Source of the DNA: a virus | Strand: one strand, 5' to 3' | IMG/VR virus record: IMGVR_UViG_3300028844_006960 | Location: 1-45,639 of that record | DNA length: 45,639 nucleotides | In this document: one piece after another, positions 14,395 through 22,334 of the stretch | Layout: the number at the start of each line of letters is the position of its first letter | Position numbering within the stretch: position 1 is the first letter of the stretch | Notes under the pieces: generated by a model | Told to the model about the DNA's origin: nothing | Databases searched by the model: none | The model's input: only the letters and a program-made list of their open reading frames with translations | Position numbers and translations under genes: made by a program

Positions 14395-14658
14395 TTATTT
14401 ATCTTTTGTTCTTTCATAAGTATTAAGACCAAAATATGCACCTACAAGTATAAAAAACATTGCTTGTGTGCTGGTAATCAATGGAAGATATACAGGATTA
14501 ACCTCAAAATAAATAGGTAGTATACCAGACAATAAAACATATAAAAAAGCTACTATTGTCATGATGGTTCTGTTTCTGCCTTTCTCTTTTCTTTTCATTT
14601 CTTTTTTGATTTCTTCATCTGAAAAAACAACTTTTGCTTGATCTTCTTTTGTAATCAT
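14395..14658 (-). CDS. holin
   Basis: 87 residues: charged N-terminus (1-30), transmembrane helices at about 31-50 and 57-77, short charged tail. The second helix and its exit (TSTQAMFFILVGAYFGLNTY) match the VGAYFG-type ending common in holins of tailed phages of proteobacteria. It would form lesions in the inner membrane that release the endolysin. It is divergent from the endolysin gene at 14772 rather than in one operon, which is unusual. SD AAGGGAA. Confidence 0.7.
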   Translation of the reverse strand: MITKEDQAKVVFSDEEIKKEMKRKEKGRNRTIMTIVAFLYVLLSGILPIYFEVNPVYLPLITSTQAMFFILVGAYFGLNTYERTKDK

Positions 14659-14771
14659 TTTATTTAATTCCCTTGATTATATTATTATATAAAACATCAA
14701 AAACCATTGATTTTATTTTGTTGTATTATTTTTATTCTAATGTATTTTATTAAAAAATACAGGGGAACATC

Positions 14772-15335
14772 ATGAAACAAAAAAATAAAATAAAGCAAAT
14801 GCGAGAATTAATAAACTTTACACATGAGTTTTTAGCAACTTATGATGAGCGATTTAAAGGTGAAGTTGCTGATGAATTAGTTCTTGGAACTGGAGTTCAA
14901 GAAGGTGGGAATTTTGCATACATTAAACAATTGGACGGTGGCGTTGGTTGTTCTTATTGGCAGATTGAGCCTAAAACTCATGATGATAATTGGGAAAAAT
15001 ATTTAATTTATAGACCAGAATTAGCAAAAAAGTTTTTAATTTTGGCTGGTGATATTTCAATTTTTAATCATTTAGAAGAAAGTGAACACAATGATTTTAT
15101 AGTTAATTTTATAAAAGAGGGAAGACACAAAGACCTTTCAAATTTAACTTTAATTGCAGATCTAAAATATGCAATAGCACATTGCCGACTTTGGTATTTT
15201 AGGAAATCATTTCAAATGCCTTCTTACATTAATATTGAAGAATTGGCGGAAATATGGAAAGAACATTATAATACTAATGTAGGAAAAGGAACCGCTGAAC
15301 AATTCATTGAAGGTTATAATGCTTATGTTAAATAA
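14772..15335 (+). CDS. endolysin-like (lysozyme-fold) protein
   Basis: 187 residues, no signal peptide. LVLGTGVQEGGNFAYIKQLDGG (residues 37-58) places Glu44 like the catalytic Glu of lysozyme-like glycosidases, and SYWQIEPKTHDDNWEKYL (61-78) matches a block I recall from phage proteins found beside holins. Probable role: cleavage of the peptidoglycan glycan strand at lysis. Annotation by motif and location next to the holin; a hypothetical label is the fallback. SD CAGGGGAA. Confidence 0.6.
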   Translation: MKQKNKIKQMRELINFTHEFLATYDERFKGEVADELVLGTGVQEGGNFAYIKQLDGGVGCSYWQIEPKTHDDNWEKYLIYRPELAKKFLILAGDISIFNHLEESEHNDFIVNFIKEGRHKDLSNLTLIADLKYAIAHCRLWYFRKSFQMPSYINIEELAEIWKEHYNTNVGKGTAEQFIEGYNAYVK

Positions 15336-15631
15336 AAGAAGACTTAAAAAAAGAATTCAATTAAGAAAAATCAAATTCTTTAATAGTAAACATTAAAAAA
15401 AACCATTATATAATGTAAAAAGTTGACATTAACTTTTTTTATTATACCTTTTTAAATATATAGGTTAGATAATTAATAATTTTGGTTGATTGTGTCAACA
15501 ATTTTTATATAAGTTATCAAAAATATTTGTGATATTTAACACCTGTTTTTTAAATATGTAATTTAAAATGTAAAAACTAAAGACCTCGTGGGCAGTTCAG
15601 TGAACTTTAAAAATTAAAAGGAAAGTATAAA
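15336..15631 (+). promoter_or_regulatory. long untranslated region before the scaffold gene
   Basis: No gene seen. Holds a TATTATATAATG-like palindrome (15404-15415); AAAAAGTT/AACTTTTT (15417-15438), which is a likely terminator for the endolysin and also contains TTGACA; an inverted repeat GTTGATTGTGTCAAC (15485-15499); and AGTTCA/TGAACT (15596-15608) close to the SD AAAAGGAAAG. It probably includes the late promoter, but no convincing -10 can be fixed. Confidence 0.4.
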
Positions 15632-16402
15632 ATGAATCAAGAAAATAACGGTGAAAACCAAAATTTAGATAATAACAACGAAAACCAACAAACAGAACTT
15701 GAGCAATTAAGAGAAGCAAACGCACTACTTACAAATCAAGTAAATTCAATTACAGGTGAGCGTGATAAGGTTGTTGGAAAAAATAAAGATTTAATAAACG
15801 AGAATGGAAGTTATAAAGAGAAAATAAACAACTATTCAAATTTAGCAAGCGATGAAGAAGATAAAGAGTTATTGAGAAATGGAAACGCACAAGCGGTTTT
15901 CGATAAGCAAAAGAAAGCACAACAAAAAAACTTTGATGAAATCATGGGCGGTGCAAATAAAGAGATTGAAGATTTAAAAAATGAAGTTTTAGGATTTAGA
16001 AACCAAATTAAAAAAAGTGAGTTTGAAAGAGCAGCCGCTGATTATATATCAAAAACAGATATTAAAAAAAGTGCAGCATCTACTTTTATAAAACTTGCGA
16101 TGGAAAAAGCAGAATTAGTGAATGGTGAGTTTGTTTTTAAAGATTCAAACGGCAACATTAAACACAATTCAAAAGGTCAAAAGTTTACACTTGAAGACCA
16201 TGTGAACGAACAAAGAAATTCAAATGAATTCTTTTTTGATATTCAAGAAGGAACTAACGCTGCAAGAAATGGTCAGCAACAAAACGGTGTAAAAACTTAC
16301 ACGCAAGAAGAATGGCAAAACCTTTATTCAAAGGCAACACCAGAACAAGAGCTTGAACTTGATGCGCTTTATGATAGCGGAAAAGTAAAAGTTGAAGATT
16401 AA
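15632..16402 (+). CDS. capsid scaffolding protein
   Basis: 256 residues, very hydrophilic; Gln/Asn-rich start, predicted coiled coils at about 20-62 and 88-135 (EIEDLKNEVLGFRNQIKKS), acidic C-terminus. Lying directly upstream of the major capsid gene with this composition is the standard picture of a phage scaffold, which guides procapsid assembly and is later removed. No protease gene is adjacent. Confidence 0.75.
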   Translation: MNQENNGENQNLDNNNENQQTELEQLREANALLTNQVNSITGERDKVVGKNKDLINENGSYKEKINNYSNLASDEEDKELLRNGNAQAVFDKQKKAQQKNFDEIMGGANKEIEDLKNEVLGFRNQIKKSEFERAAADYISKTDIKKSAASTFIKLAMEKAELVNGEFVFKDSNGNIKHNSKGQKFTLEDHVNEQRNSNEFFFDIQEGTNAARNGQQQNGVKTYTQEEWQNLYSKATPEQELELDALYDSGKVKVED

Positions 16403-16439
16403 TAAGATTTAGAAAATAAGTAAAAAAAAATTACATAAA

Positions 16440-16475
16440 ATTACATATTTAAAACACAAACGGGAGAATTAAAAT
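16440..16475 (+). promoter_or_regulatory. translation leader of the capsid gene, duplicated at the tail-tube gene
   Basis: From 16440 the sequence ATTACATATTTAAAACACAA and then ACGGGAGAATTAAAATATGG recurs, minus one A, at 20608-20646. Only the two most abundant virion proteins carry it, so it is probably a high-yield ribosome-binding leader. Confidence 0.7.
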
Positions 16476-17645
16476 ATGGCGAATAATAACGATTTTAGCG
16501 CAACGTATAGAGATAAACTTGCACCAAAAGCAATTAAAAGATTAGTTGCAAAAATGGAACCACTTCATTATCTTAATCAAGATATTAGTGATGACATTAT
16601 AGACAAAAACCAATCTGTATCAATAGAACTTCAAACTGAAGATTTTATTGCCAATGATTTTGATGATGTGAATGGTATTCAATCACAATCATTTAAAACT
16701 AAAACCAAAACAATTATAGTTGACAAACATAAAGAAGTTACGTTTGAATTATCTGACAAGCAAATGAGAGAAGTTCAAACAATGAACATTGTTCCTGATC
16801 TTTTCAATAATGCTGTTAATGCATTAGCAAAAGCTCAAGTTTTAGAGTTTTATAAACTTTATAAACAAGTTTATAATTTTGCAGGTGTTGGTTCAAACAA
16901 TGCTTTCAAATCTGATGATATTTTTGAAGGTGAAAAAATACTTTTTGATGTATTAGTAGAAACAGATCCTGTTTGTGCAGTAACATCAAGAGCATTTACT
17001 GATTTAGCACACGAATTAAAAAACGCTGGTAAAAATGCAGATTCTACATCTGAGAATGTTTTAAGAAATAAAAATCTTGGCACAATTGCAAACTCTTATG
17101 TTTTCCGTGATCAACTTTTACAAGATGTTTATCATACAGCAGGAACTGCAAGCGCAAACGAAACTTTGGTTTCAAAAGGTGCAACTGCAATTGGTGAAAC
17201 TTCAATTTTAATCACTGGTGAAATTGGTGAAACTTATGTTGAGGGTGATTTAATTTCAATTGAAGGTCATGAGCAAACATACACTGTTACTGGTGATGCT
17301 GTTCACGTAGCCGCAGATTTATCTGTTAATGTATCTCCTGCAATTTCTATTGAAATAGCTGATGCAAGCGCAATAACAGTTGTAGGTTCTCATCCTGTTA
17401 ATCTTATGTATGGCAAAGAGTTTGCGGTTCACGTAATGCGTCAACTTGATAAATCTGCACAAGAGTTAGGATTAAGTTCTACAAATTCAGTGCAACAAAA
17501 CGTTGTTGATCCACGCACTAAAACTTCAATGAGAATGGAATCATTCCGTGATCCTAAATTGAAAACTCACTTTTTCACTTTTGATGTTTTATTCAATGTT
17601 GAATTAATGGATGCACGATACGCAGTTAGATTATTAAATTCTTAA
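16476..17645 (+). CDS. major capsid protein, P22 gp5-like
   Basis: 389 residues. N-terminal arm, then HK97-fold segments, with a beta-rich insertion at about 230-305 (SKGATAIGETSILITGEIGE) resembling the KGA-T-A-G-TSL block of P22-type coat proteins. The C-terminus returns to the shell fold (MDARYAVRLLNS). It forms the icosahedral shell. Preceded by the scaffold and followed by a partial terminator, so it is likely made in excess over downstream products. Confidence 0.85.
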   Translation: MANNNDFSATYRDKLAPKAIKRLVAKMEPLHYLNQDISDDIIDKNQSVSIELQTEDFIANDFDDVNGIQSQSFKTKTKTIIVDKHKEVTFELSDKQMREVQTMNIVPDLFNNAVNALAKAQVLEFYKLYKQVYNFAGVGSNNAFKSDDIFEGEKILFDVLVETDPVCAVTSRAFTDLAHELKNAGKNADSTSENVLRNKNLGTIANSYVFRDQLLQDVYHTAGTASANETLVSKGATAIGETSILITGEIGETYVEGDLISIEGHEQTYTVTGDAVHVAADLSVNVSPAISIEIADASAITVVGSHPVNLMYGKEFAVHVMRQLDKSAQELGLSSTNSVQQNVVDPRTKTSMRMESFRDPKLKTHFFTFDVLFNVELMDARYAVRLLNS

Positions 17646-17675
17646 TTTAAAATTAAGGTAAGTCTATAAACACTA

Positions 17676-17710
17676 TAAAGGGTTGGGTTTTAAAACCTAA
17701 CCTTTTTTTT
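17676..17710 (+). terminator. terminator (probably partial) after the capsid gene
   Basis: AAAGGGTTGGGTTTT pairs with AAAACCTAACCTTT and is followed by a T8 run. Downstream head and tail genes have no obvious strong promoter, so read-through is presumably needed. Confidence 0.75.
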
Positions 17711-17732
17711 ATTTTAAATTTGGAGAAATAAG

Positions 17733-17948
17733 ATGACAAAATACATAATGATTAATTTATACAATAAAGACAGAGAAGCCAAAGTTGAAAAAGATGGCGC
17801 TGCACATTTAAGATTTCTTAAAAACGGCTGGGTTGAAGTTAAAGAAGAAATTAAAGAAGAGATTAAAGAAGAGATTAAAGAAGAAGTAAAAAAAGAAGTA
17901 AAAAAAACATCAAGAAAAAAGAAAGTTATTAAAAAGGAATCTGAATAA
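17733..17948 (+). CDS. small protein with EEIK repeats
   Basis: 71 residues. The N-terminal 36 are ordered-looking (KYIMINLYNKDREAKVEKDG); the rest is a tandem repeat of KEEI units (DNA period 12 bp, 17842-17895) followed by a Lys/Arg tail. A low-complexity charged helix next to the capsid gene fits a minor head or connector-associated protein. The repeat makes its length prone to change by slippage. Confidence 0.6.
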   Translation: MTKYIMINLYNKDREAKVEKDGAAHLRFLKNGWVEVKEEIKEEIKEEIKEEVKKEVKKTSRKKKVIKKESE

Positions 17949-18331
17949 TGGGTGAAAATAACAACGATTGGACAAAAGAACTTTTGATGACCTTGGGTAA
18001 AATTAATGGTGAGGTTGGTTTAATAAAAGATGGTATGAAAGAGCAGAGCGAAGACTTAAAAACTCAACAAAAAATGATTGCAAGTTTAGTTTCAAACGAT
18101 ATAAAATTAACAAATACTATTGCAAAAATAAACGATATAAAAACAAACATTGATAAAAACGAAGATAAAAACGATGCAGAAGTAAAAGAGTTAAAAAAAA
18201 AATAAGATAATGATATAAAAAAATTAAATGATCGTGTTTTAAAAAATGAACATATTGCAAAAATAGGTGTTTTTATATTTACTTTTTCTTATGCTGTTTT
18301 TATGTTTTACATTAAAAGTTTGATAGGTTAA
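17948..18331 (+). pseudogene. coiled-coil membrane protein interrupted by an in-frame stop
   Basis: ATG at 17948 gives 85 residues to a TAA at 18203-18205, which follows an A10 run. The same frame continues open for 41 more codons and encodes the rest of the coiled coil (KKLNDRVLKNEHIAK) and a transmembrane helix (VFIFTFSYAVFMFYI) to a second TAA at 18329-18331. The whole would be a 126-codon coiled-coil protein with a C-terminal membrane anchor. Either the anchor was lost recently, the stop is read through, or the base is a sequencing error. The function is not recognised. Confidence 0.6.
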
Positions 18332-18334
18332 TTT

Positions 18335-19207
18335 ATGGAAGCTTACAATAGAGGACAGGTTGTTCACTTGACAGAATTAGAAGGACAAAAGCAACGTGTT
18401 CTTCTTCTTCTTGATAAAATAATTTTAAAATATAGTAAAAATATTATTGAAAAAATTAATATTAATTCAAATTCAATTCAATACACAAATGAAAGTATTG
18501 AAGAAATAGTTGATGAAATGTTTGAAAATCAAAAATCTTTTTTACAGGAAGAGCTTTTATTGTTAGCTTTATATGAGAGCAATTTTCAAAGTAAGTTGAC
18601 AAATAAAGAAAAAAAAGAAAACATAAAACCGTTAACTGAAACACAGGCATCTAAAATTCTTGGGTTTTCTGTGTTGGGTGCAACGTTAGCAACATTTTTA
18701 AGAAATCAAAAGATTAAATTAAAGCAAGAATTAAAAAAAGAAATAAATTTTATTTACGGTCAAAAAACAACAAATGCGGCTGCAAGAAATAGAATTATTA
18801 ATAATGTTTTAAATTCAAATAAAAATCAACTTGAAACAATATCAAGAACAACAACAAGCCACATTTTAAATAATACAAGAATTGAAACATATATAAAAAA
18901 CGATATTGAAAAAGTTATTTATTCAACAATTGCAGATAAAAAAAGAAGTAAAATTTGCAAAGATTTAAATGGATTAATACAGTTTGCAAATGATCCAAAG
19001 ATAATAAATCCACCACAGCATCCAAATTGTCGAAGTTTTCAAATGCCGTATTTTGGAAAAGGTGATAAATATGATGAAACTTTTGCAGCTTATGCATCAG
19101 AGGAAGGTTTGAAAATGGATGAAAATGGCAACTTTGCATTGAATAAAAAAGATATAATTTCATTAAAAGATTTGGAAAAAAGAGACAAAAAGAAGTATGG
19201 TTTTTAA
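18335..19207 (+). CDS. minor head protein, SPP1 gp7 / Mu gpF family
   Basis: 290 residues. The C-terminal part carries the family signature: SHILNNTRIETY (175-186), VIYSTIADKKRSKICKDLNG (194-213) and a closing PPQHPNCRSF (226-235) with Cys208, His229 and Cys232. These proteins sit inside the head near the portal and assist DNA ejection or head morphogenesis. The start is three bases after the previous stop with a weak SD, so it is probably coupled. Confidence 0.85.
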   Translation: MEAYNRGQVVHLTELEGQKQRVLLLLDKIILKYSKNIIEKININSNSIQYTNESIEEIVDEMFENQKSFLQEELLLLALYESNFQSKLTNKEKKENIKPLTETQASKILGFSVLGATLATFLRNQKIKLKQELKKEINFIYGQKTTNAAARNRIINNVLNSNKNQLETISRTTTSHILNNTRIETYIKNDIEKVIYSTIADKKRSKICKDLNGLIQFANDPKIINPPQHPNCRSFQMPYFGKGDKYDETFAAYASEEGLKMDENGNFALNKKDIISLKDLEKRDKKKYGF

Positions 19208-19272
19208 TGTTTGATTTTAAAAAAAATCAATATACAATGAAAATAATACAAAAAATTATTGGGAGATAATAA

Positions 19273-19671
19273 ATGGCAATAGAATACATCACAAGAGCAC
19301 AAGTATCAAAACATATTGATGAAATAGAATATCCACGTCTTCCTGATAATTCAATTGATGAAGAAAGAATTGCAGAAACGATGACATTTCCACGAAAAGA
19401 AATTGAACCATATTTAATTCAAGGTGGTTATGTTGTGCCTGTTATTTTACAAGAAGATATTGATCAAATGATTAATATAGTATTGCCAATTTTCAAATAT
19501 TACATGACAAATAATAACGGCAACAGAACTGATGAAATAACAGAAGGTTATAATAATGCAAAAAGCATTTTAAATAAAATTGCATCTGGTAAGACTACTT
19601 TAAATATTGAAAACGACATCTCAAATAGTGCAGGAAGTGAATTAAACTTTTTCACGTTAGATGTTTTTTAA
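19273..19671 (+). CDS. head-tail connector, Mu gp36-like (DUF1320)
   Basis: 132 residues. The N-terminal YITRAQVSKHIDEIE, a middle helix with ERIAETM, GGYVVPV, and a repeat-helix end YNNAKSILNKIASGKTTL match the layout of gp36-type adaptor proteins that sit below the portal. Followed by gpG-like and terminator-like genes in the same order as in Mu-like phages. Its leader (19230-19271) is duplicated at the fibre gene (33638-33679). Confidence 0.75.
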   Translation: MAIEYITRAQVSKHIDEIEYPRLPDNSIDEERIAETMTFPRKEIEPYLIQGGYVVPVILQEDIDQMINIVLPIFKYYMTNNNGNRTDEITEGYNNAKSILNKIASGKTTLNIENDISNSAGSELNFFTLDVF

Positions 19672-20105
19672 TGGCAAGTTTAAATATTGAAGAATTGGAA
19701 GAGTTAGAAAAGAAGTTTTCCAAAATTGACACTGATGAAATGATGAGAAATACATTATTAGAAATCTCACAAGGATTCAAGGAATTTTCAAAGGGAACTT
19801 TTATAAGTAAAAAAAGCCCTTTTGGTAAAAAATGGGAACCTTCCCAAAATCCTGACACTTTAATTGATACTGGTGATCTATTTAATAGTATTGAAAGTGT
19901 TGTAAGAGGTAATAGTGTTGTTTTGTTTTCATCGGGAAATTTAGATTATGCTATTGAACATAATGATGGCTGGGGAATTATGCCAATACGTGAATTTATT
20001 CCAAACAAGGGAAAAATACCTGCTGCTTGGAGACGATTTGCAAAAGAAAGTATTGAAAAAAATTATAATAGCAAAATATTAAAAAGAATTAAAAAGAAAA
20101 AATAA
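19671..20105 (+). CDS. virion morphogenesis protein, Mu gpG-like
   Basis: 144 residues, start shared with the preceding stop. SPFGKKWEP (49-57), TLIDTGDLFNSI (63-74), EHNDGWG (96-102) and REFIP (107-111) are the hallmark blocks of the phage virion morphogenesis (tail completion) family. It completes the head-tail joining region. Basic C-terminal tail. Confidence 0.85.
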   Translation: MASLNIEELEELEKKFSKIDTDEMMRNTLLEISQGFKEFSKGTFISKKSPFGKKWEPSQNPDTLIDTGDLFNSIESVVRGNSVVLFSSGNLDYAIEHNDGWGIMPIREFIPNKGKIPAAWRRFAKESIEKNYNSKILKRIKKKK

Positions 20106-20128
20106 AAATTATTGGGAGATAATAAAAA

Positions 20129-20596
20129 ATGTTTGAAAGTAAAAATCTAATTGTAAGTGAATATTTAGAATCTTTATGTTTAAAAATTAAAGAAGATATG
20201 CCTGATGAAGTTTTTACTTGTGATATTTACGCAGGGCAACTTTCCGAAGGTGCAACAAATGGATTGAATTTTAATGTGAAAAAAGGTTGTCAACTTTACT
20301 TGACACTTGACAGTATGACTTTCCCAAAAGGAGAAATCTTAATTGGAGAAGCTACCTTTGTTTTATATTGTGCAGCATTACCATCAATAAACACAAGAGG
20401 TTTTTCACTTGAAGGATTGAATGCAGTTCAAAAAATAATTGGCTACATAAATGAGCAAGAATATTTTATGCAAGGGCTGATGACAAGACCAGAATTTCAA
20501 CTGGTTGAGCAGATGGAAAATAAAGAAAAGAGCAACCGTTTATATAATATTTTTAAAATATCATATAGACAAAGAATAATGTTAAATCAAAGTTAA
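20129..20596 (+). CDS. tail terminator candidate (Mu gp37-like)
   Basis: 155 residues, SD in ATTGGGAGATAATAAA. Alpha/beta with GEILIGEATFVLYCAALP in the middle. Position after the gpG-like gene and before the tail-tube gene is where gp37-type proteins (DUF1834) or tail terminators lie. Sequence similarity is only faint, so the call is mainly positional. Confidence 0.6.
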   Translation: MFESKNLIVSEYLESLCLKIKEDMPDEVFTCDIYAGQLSEGATNGLNFNVKKGCQLYLTLDSMTFPKGEILIGEATFVLYCAALPSINTRGFSLEGLNAVQKIIGYINEQEYFMQGLMTRPEFQLVEQMENKEKSNRLYNIFKISYRQRIMLNQS

Positions 20597-20641
20597 GAAA
20601 AAATAAATTACATATTTAAACACAAACGGGAGAATTAAAAT

Positions 20642-21472
20642 ATGGCTATAAATAAAAGTTTAGCGAAAAAAATTGCTAACAAAGATGAATTTCATATGGC
20701 AGAAGGAACGGCAGTAATCCGTCCTGTTGACATTAATGGAGTTCCAACGGGTGATTTCCGCAGAATCGGATCAATGAGTGAATTTTCAGTTTCACATGAA
20801 GTTGAAGAAACAGAAATAAGAGAAAGTGAAAGCGGTCAATCAAACATTGCTGAAACTATTTACAACAACCCAACAGCTGTTTTTACTCTTGGTTTTAGAT
20901 CTTTTAGTTCACAAAACTATCAAATTTTTACACTTGGTAATACAACAGATGAAGCGGCAGCTGTTGCAGAAACTAAAACAATAAATATTAAAGCAGACAC
21001 TGTTTATTCATTAGATGATTTAGTTGATACATCAACGAATGCTGTTTCAATTGCAGACACTTCAACAGGTCTTGTTATTTTAGAAGAAGGCAAGAATTTT
21101 GAAATCGGTGAATCTGGTTTAATTCAATTTTATACAGTTGCAGAGCAAACATCGTTTGGTGCTGATACAATAATTGATGACACTGGTGTTGATTATGATG
21201 TTACTTACGATAAATATTTGCAAGAAGCAACACAAGCTTTTCAAAATAATGCATTGAATTTTGAAGTTCAATTTGCAGTTATTAAAAAGAGTGGTGGCGT
21301 TTATGAAGAATTTTTGGTAATCATTCCAAATCTTTCAGTTTCACCATCTGATGGCGTTACATTTTTAAGCCCAACCGATGCAGCTGTTGCAACTGTTACA
21401 GGTAAAGCTCAACAGTCTAAAATTAACACTGCCGCATCTCCATATTTAATTAAAAAGCGTAAAGCAGCTTAA
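20642..21472 (+). CDS. major tail tube protein
   Basis: 276 residues, beta-rich. The N-terminal block (GTAVIRPVDINGVPTGDFRR) resembles that of tail-tube proteins; a central insertion of about 85 residues (110-195) carries DLVDTSTNAVSI and VLEEGKNFEI. Its position before the tail chaperones and its capsid-type leader mark it as an abundant tail protein. It polymerises into the tube through which DNA passes. A single tube gene and no sheath support a siphovirus-like tail. Confidence 0.75.
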   Translation: MAINKSLAKKIANKDEFHMAEGTAVIRPVDINGVPTGDFRRIGSMSEFSVSHEVEETEIRESESGQSNIAETIYNNPTAVFTLGFRSFSSQNYQIFTLGNTTDEAAAVAETKTINIKADTVYSLDDLVDTSTNAVSIADTSTGLVILEEGKNFEIGESGLIQFYTVAEQTSFGADTIIDDTGVDYDVTYDKYLQEATQAFQNNALNFEVQFAVIKKSGGVYEEFLVIIPNLSVSPSDGVTFLSPTDAAVATVTGKAQQSKINTAASPYLIKKRKAA

Positions 21473-21488
21473 TTTAAATTAGTATATA

Positions 21489-21535
21489 AAAAGTTATATA
21501 AAATATTTAATTATATTATTATATAACTTTTATTT
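21489..21535 (+). terminator. stem-loop after the tail-tube gene
   Basis: AAAAGTTATATAA (21489-21501) pairs perfectly with TTATATAACTTTT (21519-21531), followed by ATTTTT. Probably a partial terminator or mRNA-stabilising hairpin. Confidence 0.55.
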
Positions 21536-21559
21536 TTAAAACAAAAAGGAATAAAAAAA

Positions 21560-22003
21560 ATGGGATTAAAAAATTTTTTAGAAGATTACATTGAAATAAA
21601 AGTTGACAAAGAATTTTTAAAATTTAAAACATTATCTGTTGATGATATGTTTAAATTATTAATTGAAGAAAGAAGATTTATAACATATTTGTTTGAAGGT
21701 GTTGTTGATGATGATAAAAAAGCATTAAACGATCCACAGGATTTTACAAATCATATTATGGCAAAATATCCAACCGTAATTATTGCAATAATTGCAATTT
21801 GTTATGTTGAGGAAGATGATGAAAAAATGAGTTATGAAGAAAAAAAGATTGCTATTAAAAATATTGATGTCAATACACAATTAGTGATTTTTAAAAATAT
21901 TAGTGAGAAGACTTTTAAAGGTGGTGTTTTCAAATCTATAAAAAAGACAGAGGATGTGATCGCTCAAATAAGAGATCAATACGGATTAGTGAAGAAGAGC
22001 TAA
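21560..22003 (+). CDS. tail assembly chaperone, upstream frame (gpG-type)
   Basis: 147 residues, SD AAAAGGAAT. Small acidic protein between tail tube and tape measure, the usual place of the tail chaperone. Its codons reach a slippery heptamer A AAA AAG at 21940-21946, 19 codons before its stop. A -1 shift there leads into the 22015 frame and would give a fusion of about 252 residues. Chaperones hold the tape measure during tube assembly and are absent from the virion. Confidence 0.75.
   Translation: MGLKNFLEDYIEIKVDKEFLKFKTLSVDDMFKLLIEERRFITYLFEGVVDDDKKALNDPQDFTNHIMAKYPTVIIAIIAICYVEEDDEKMSYEEKKIAIKNIDVNTQLVIFKNISEKTFKGGVFKSIKKTEDVIAQIRDQYGLVKKS
21919..21946 (+). promoter_or_regulatory. programmed -1 frameshift site
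   Basis: Heptamer A AAA AAG (21940-21946), correctly phased in the upstream frame, with an internal SD-like AGGTGG at 21919-21924, about 15 bases before it; upstream SDs stimulate -1 shifting in bacteria. The -1 frame is open from 21919 to the stop at 22317. Confidence 0.75.
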
Positions 22004-22317
22004 AAGATCAAAAAATGCAAGCAAAGTTTGAAGAGCAGGAAAGGCATAAAAAAGTTAAAGAACTTGGAATGCCTACTTTCTTTGCAGCATTGGTCGAAGG
22101 TGTTGAAACAATACGAGAGACACATCCAGATGTAGAAAGTTATGGATTGCAAAAAGTTTTAAAATTAATAGAAGTAAATAAAAAAATAAAAAAACGTGAA
22201 TATTTAGATGATCATATTTTAATGAAAGCTTTATTTTCGATGATACACGGTGATCCAAAAAAGGCAGAAAAAACACGTGAAGATTACAACAAAATTATTG
22301 ATGACTACCAAAAATAA
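21946..22317 (+). CDS. tail assembly chaperone, downstream frame (gpT-type), made by -1 frameshift
   Basis: The frame entered after the slip at 21940-21946 encodes about 123 residues, charged and helical (EEELKDQKMQAKFEEQERHK...). The first ATG in this frame, 22015, lacks a good SD, so frameshifted synthesis is more likely than independent initiation. The fused product links the chaperone to the tape measure, as for lambda gpGT. The next gene, the tape measure, starts 18 bases after the stop. Confidence 0.7.
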   Translation, partial: DRGCDRSNKRSIRISEEELKDQKMQAKFEEQERHKKVKELGMPTFFAALVEGVETIRETHPDVESYGLQKVLKLIEVNKKIKKREYLDDHILMKALFSMIHGDPKKAEKTREDYNKIIDDYQK

Positions 22318-22334
22318 TAACGGGAGAATAAAAA

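Noticed and set aside
15417-15440. TTGACA at 15422 as the late promoter
   Set aside because: It lies in the stem of a good hairpin with a T-run and no convincing -10 follows at 16-18 bp; called a terminator, with the late promoter left open.
17842-17895. Period-12 DNA repeat considered as a regulatory repeat
   Set aside because: It is in frame and encodes KEEI repeats of the 17733 protein; a coding low-complexity tract explains it.
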